Source: Actinomycetes bacterium (GTDB taxonomy: Bacteria; Actinomycetota; Actinomycetes; Mycobacteriales; Mycobacteriaceae). From it: DNA of 64,000 nucleotides. Shown here one piece after another: positions 61,512 to 64,000 of the stretch. The DNA is taken from the NCBI GenBank assembly GCA_023461275.1, contig JAEYMI010000028.1, positions 151,140 to 215,139 of the forward strand, written 5' to 3'. The position numbers were made by a program, and so were the translations under genes. The notes beneath the pieces were generated by a model that saw nothing but the letters and a program-made list of their open reading frames with translations, did no database searches and was not told the origin of the DNA. Each line of letters begins with the position of its first letter. Position 1 is the stretch's first letter.

Positions 61512-62342
61512 CGACGCGACTGCGCCCGTGGCGAGAAGCCGACTCGGCAGCTCTCGACTCGCTACTCGACTCCGATGCGGATGACCTGTGGCTGAATCAG
61601 TTTCATGCGCTGCATGGACCCGCCAATGCCGGTCCCGATTGGCGGCAGACGCTGGTGGCGGCCGACTCCGATGACGCGATGATCGGATGCGCGACCGTGG
61701 TGACCAACCCGCTGCACCCGGGTCGATTACCCTGCGCCGTCGAGGTCAGCCCGCGACACCGGCGCCAGGGTGTCGGGACGCAACTGGCGAGCGCCATAAG
61801 GAAACTCGTGATCTCAGAGCGCGGATCGTCGGTGGTGCTGTCCACCAAGATCAAGGCGAGTAACGCTGCGGGACAAACCTTCGCGGTCCGCTTGGGTGGC
61901 CGACGCTACCAACGTGCACCCGGCGTCACCGTCGATCCAAGTGATCCTGTTGTGCAGCAGTGGTTGTCGAGTGGGCCGAGTCAACCCATATTGGTCGCCC
62001 GCTGGTTCCGATTCGGCACTGACAACCGCAGCGTACGACGAGGTTCGCGACGTTGACCGGAGCGTGAGTGCGGCCACCTGGGGCTCGGGGCAATTGACCG
62101 CTGTCGCGTTCGCTTTCGCCTCCGCGGGTGGGTTCGAGGTGGTCGCCGAGACTGTACGTCGCGGTCAACCTCTCGGGGTGCAACTTATAGAGGCTGTCGT
62201 GTGCCACGTACTTCGCGAGGCAGGTCGGCGCGGTGCACTTGTCGAATTCGACGGACACGAGACCGACCCACATCTCTACCCGGTCCTGCTCGCGCTACCG
62301 CATAGCCGTGCAAACCCGGTGGATCTGTTCGAGTTCCCCTGA
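61508..62342 (+). pseudogene. GNAT family acetyltransferase, probable single frameshift
   Basis: ATG 61508 opens a frame with a GNAT core: TTRLRPWREADSAALDSLL, AMIGCATVVTNPLHPGRLPCAVEVSPRHRRQGVGTQLASAIRKL (acetyl-CoA loop RRQGVG). It stops at 62056 after an unnatural basic tail. One frame over, from about 62010 to 62342, a plausible C-terminal domain continues: SDSALTTAAYDEVRDVDRS, ATWGSGQLTAVAFAFASAGG, LREAGRRGALVEFDGHETDPHLYPVLLAL. The total of 835 bases is one more than a multiple of three, so a single inserted base explains it. A sequencing error, or two real proteins, are alternatives. Confidence 0.6.
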
Positions 62343-62378
62343 TCGGAGAGTCGTCGGCTGCCCGGTAAGTTGTCACCC

Positions 62379-63068
62379 ATGACCGACCCGATGATCGCGC
62401 CGTCGATCCTGTCCGCCGACTTCGCCAATCTCGCCGCCGAAGCCGATGCGGTATCCCACCCGGGCGCCACCCGCGCGGACTGGCTGCACGTCGACGTGAT
62501 GGACGCGCACTTCGTGCCGAACCTGACCCTCGGCCTTCCGGTGGTGGAAAGCCTGCTCAAGGCCACCGACATCCCCATCGACTGCCACCTGATGATCGAG
62601 GACCCCAAGCGGTGGGCGCCGCCGTACGCCGAGGCAGGTGCCTACAACGTGACTTTCCACGCCGAGGCCACCGACGACCCCATCGGCGTCGCCCGCGACA
62701 TCCGCGCCGCCGGTGGCAAAGCGGGGCTCGCCATCAAACCCAACACCCCACTCGAGCCGTACCTGGAGATCCTCCGCGACATCGACACCCTGCTGGTGAT
62801 GAGCGTCGAGCCGGGTTTCGGTGGCCAGAAGTTCATCGCCGAGGTCCTCGAGAAGGTTCGCGTGATCCGCACCATCGTCGACTCCGGTGACCTGCGTCTG
62901 CTGATCGAGATCGACGGCGGCATCAACGCCGACACCATCGAGCAAGCGGCCGAGGCCGGCGTTGACTGCTTCGTCGCCGGATCCGCTGTCTACGGCGCCG
63001 ACGACCCGGGACAGGCGATCGCCGCTCTACGCGCCCAGGCCGTCGACGCCCGCGCGCGTGTCCACTGA
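62379..63068 (+). CDS. rpe: Ribulose-phosphate 3-epimerase
   Basis: 229 residues from ATG 62379. The barrel signatures are complete: MIAPSILSADFANLAAEA, DWLHVDVMDAHFVPNLTLGLPVVE, IDCHLMIEDPKRWAP, VMSVEPGFGGQKFIAEVLEKV and EIDGGINADTIEQAAEAGVDCFVAGSAVYG. It interconverts ribulose-5-P and xylulose-5-P. Its stop overlaps the ribD start by 11 bases. The rpe-ribD order matches M. tuberculosis Rv1408-Rv1409. Confidence 0.96.
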   Translation: MTDPMIAPSILSADFANLAAEADAVSHPGATRADWLHVDVMDAHFVPNLTLGLPVVESLLKATDIPIDCHLMIEDPKRWAPPYAEAGAYNVTFHAEATDDPIGVARDIRAAGGKAGLAIKPNTPLEPYLEILRDIDTLLVMSVEPGFGGQKFIAEVLEKVRVIRTIVDSGDLRLLIEIDGGINADTIEQAAEAGVDCFVAGSAVYGADDPGQAIAALRAQAVDARARVH

Positions 63069-64000
63069 CCACGACGTCCTCGTCTCCTCGATGCGCAGCG
63101 CCATCGAGGAATCCGAACACGCGCTAGGCATCAGCTCACCGAACCCGCCGGTCGGAGCCGTCATCATCGGTGCCGACGGGACCATCGTCGGCCGCGGTTA
63201 CACCCGCGAACCCGGTGGTCGGCACGCCGAGGTCGACGCCCTCGCCCAGGCCGGCACTGCTGCTCGCGGGGCGACTGCGGTGGTCACCCTGGAACCGTGC
63301 AACCACACCGGCCGCACCGGGCCCTGTACCGAGGAGCTTATCGGCGCCGGCATCGCGAACGTCGTCTACGCGGTCGGCGACCCCAATCCGCTCGCGTCCG
63401 GGGGAGCCAATCGCCTCCGGTCAGCAGGTGTCCACGTCGCCGCCGGTCTACTCGAAGCACAGGCGCGTTCCGGACCGTTGCGGCAGTGGCTCTTTCGGCA
63501 GCAGACCGGCCGGCCCTTTGTCACGGTCAAGATGGCCGCCACCCTCGACGGCCGGATCGCCGCCCCCGACGGCACCAGCCAATGGATCACCGGCCCGCAG
63601 GCCCGCGCACGAGCACATCGGCAACGGGCGCAGATCGACGCGATCGTGGTCGGAACCGGAACCGTCGTACGTGACAATCCCTCTCTCACCGCGAGATACG
63701 ACGATGGAACGCTCGCCCCCCATCAACCCGTGCGAGTGGCGATGGGGGAACGGGACGTGTCGAGCCGAGCGGCCATCGCCGACGCGGCGGCGCCCTTTGT
63801 CCACGTGCGCAGCCACGATCCCGCCGACGTCCTCGCCGCACTACCCGACGCCACCTGGGTGCTCGTCGAGGGCGGCCCGTCGATCATCGGGGCCTTCCTG
63901 AATGCCGGACTCGTCGACGAGATCGACGCGTACATCGCCCCGGCCGTCCTGGGTGCCGGAGCGTCGGCGATCGCCCGGGCGTCGGTGAGCACGCTCACCG
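63058..64000 (+). CDS. ribD: Riboflavin biosynthesis deaminase/reductase RibD (partial)
   Basis: Open from GTG 63058 to the window end, 314 codons; ATG 63091 is an alternative start. The N-terminal deaminase has the zinc site in GGRHAEVDALAQAG and TLEPCNHTGRTGPCTEELI (HAE and PCxxxxxxxxC). The C-terminal reductase begins PFVTVKMAATLDGRIAAPDGTSQWITG, with DAIVVGTGTVVRDNPSLTAR and WVLVEGGPSIIGAFLNAGLVDEI. It carries out steps two and three of riboflavin synthesis. The 3' end (perhaps 15-25 residues) lies outside the window. Confidence 0.95.
   Translation, partial: MSTDHDVLVSSMRSAIEESEHALGISSPNPPVGAVIIGADGTIVGRGYTREPGGRHAEVDALAQAGTAARGATAVVTLEPCNHTGRTGPCTEELIGAGIANVVYAVGDPNPLASGGANRLRSAGVHVAAGLLEAQARSGPLRQWLFRQQTGRPFVTVKMAATLDGRIAAPDGTSQWITGPQARARAHRQRAQIDAIVVGTGTVVRDNPSLTARYDDGTLAPHQPVRVAMGERDVSSRAAIADAAAPFVHVRSHDPADVLAALPDATWVLVEGGPSIIGAFLNAGLVDEIDAYIAPAVLGAGASAIARASVSTLT

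Overview
The window is high-GC, densely packed chromosomal DNA from a mycolic-acid actinobacterium (order Mycobacteriales/Corynebacteriales). It carries mIHF, an actinobacterial rpoZ, the long transglutaminase/ATP-grasp/alpha-E operon, a helicase-motif-less PriA and a mycobacterial-type PyrR leader. Codon use and protein sequences look most like Gordonia or a close relative; this is an inference from memory, not from a search. Both window ends cut genes: secD on the left, ribD on the right.

Layout. 0-6.3 kb: secD-secF, a family 5 substrate-binding lipoprotein, apt and the bifunctional (p)ppGpp enzyme rel. 6.3-8.0 kb: an accessory patch with a TetR regulator, a divergent SDR and a decayed second SDR. 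8.0-16.6 kb: a membrane-anchored cyclophilin, a metallo-beta-lactamase-fold hydrolase, hisS, a small secreted protein, two zinc peptidases and aspS. 16.7-25.2 kb: transglutaminase/DUF2126, ATP-grasp plus alpha-E, and a second transglutaminase, linked by overlapping start and stop codons, then a kinase-like phosphotransferase. 25.2-31.8 kb: rarA, alaS, ruvX, mltG. 31.8-38.8 kb: shikimate genes aroE, aroC, aroK and aroB (no aroD beside them), a small prepilin peptidase, a B-4DMT-like membrane protein, an M24 peptidase, efp and nusB. 38.9-47.7 kb: the complete pyrimidine operon pyrR-pyrB-pyrC-(membrane protein)-carA-carB-pyrF behind a PyrR-binding hairpin. 47.7-49.8 kb: a minus-strand, lower-GC three-gene cassette (EspC-like type VII substrate, putative toxin, lipoprotein). 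50.4-58.6 kb: mihF, gmk, rpoZ, coaBC, metK, priA, fmt, rsmB. 58.6-62.3 kb: an accessory patch with a methionine aminopeptidase paralogue, a wrecked dehalogenase-like gene, a 13E12-type HNH gene behind a LexA box, and a frameshifted GNAT. 62.4-64 kb: rpe and ribD.

The backbone order corresponds to two separate blocks of the Mycobacterium tuberculosis chromosome (Rv2587c-Rv2533c and Rv1379-Rv1409), joined here at nusB/pyrR. Accessory material sits in the junctions between conserved operons. The most notable item is the putative type VII secretion toxin cassette. It occupies the pyrF-mihF junction, where M. tuberculosis carries PE15/PPE20, another pair of type VII substrates. Three genes are visibly decayed: the second SDR, the dehalogenase-like gene and the GNAT. 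I see no rRNA, tRNA, CRISPR array or intact insertion sequence.
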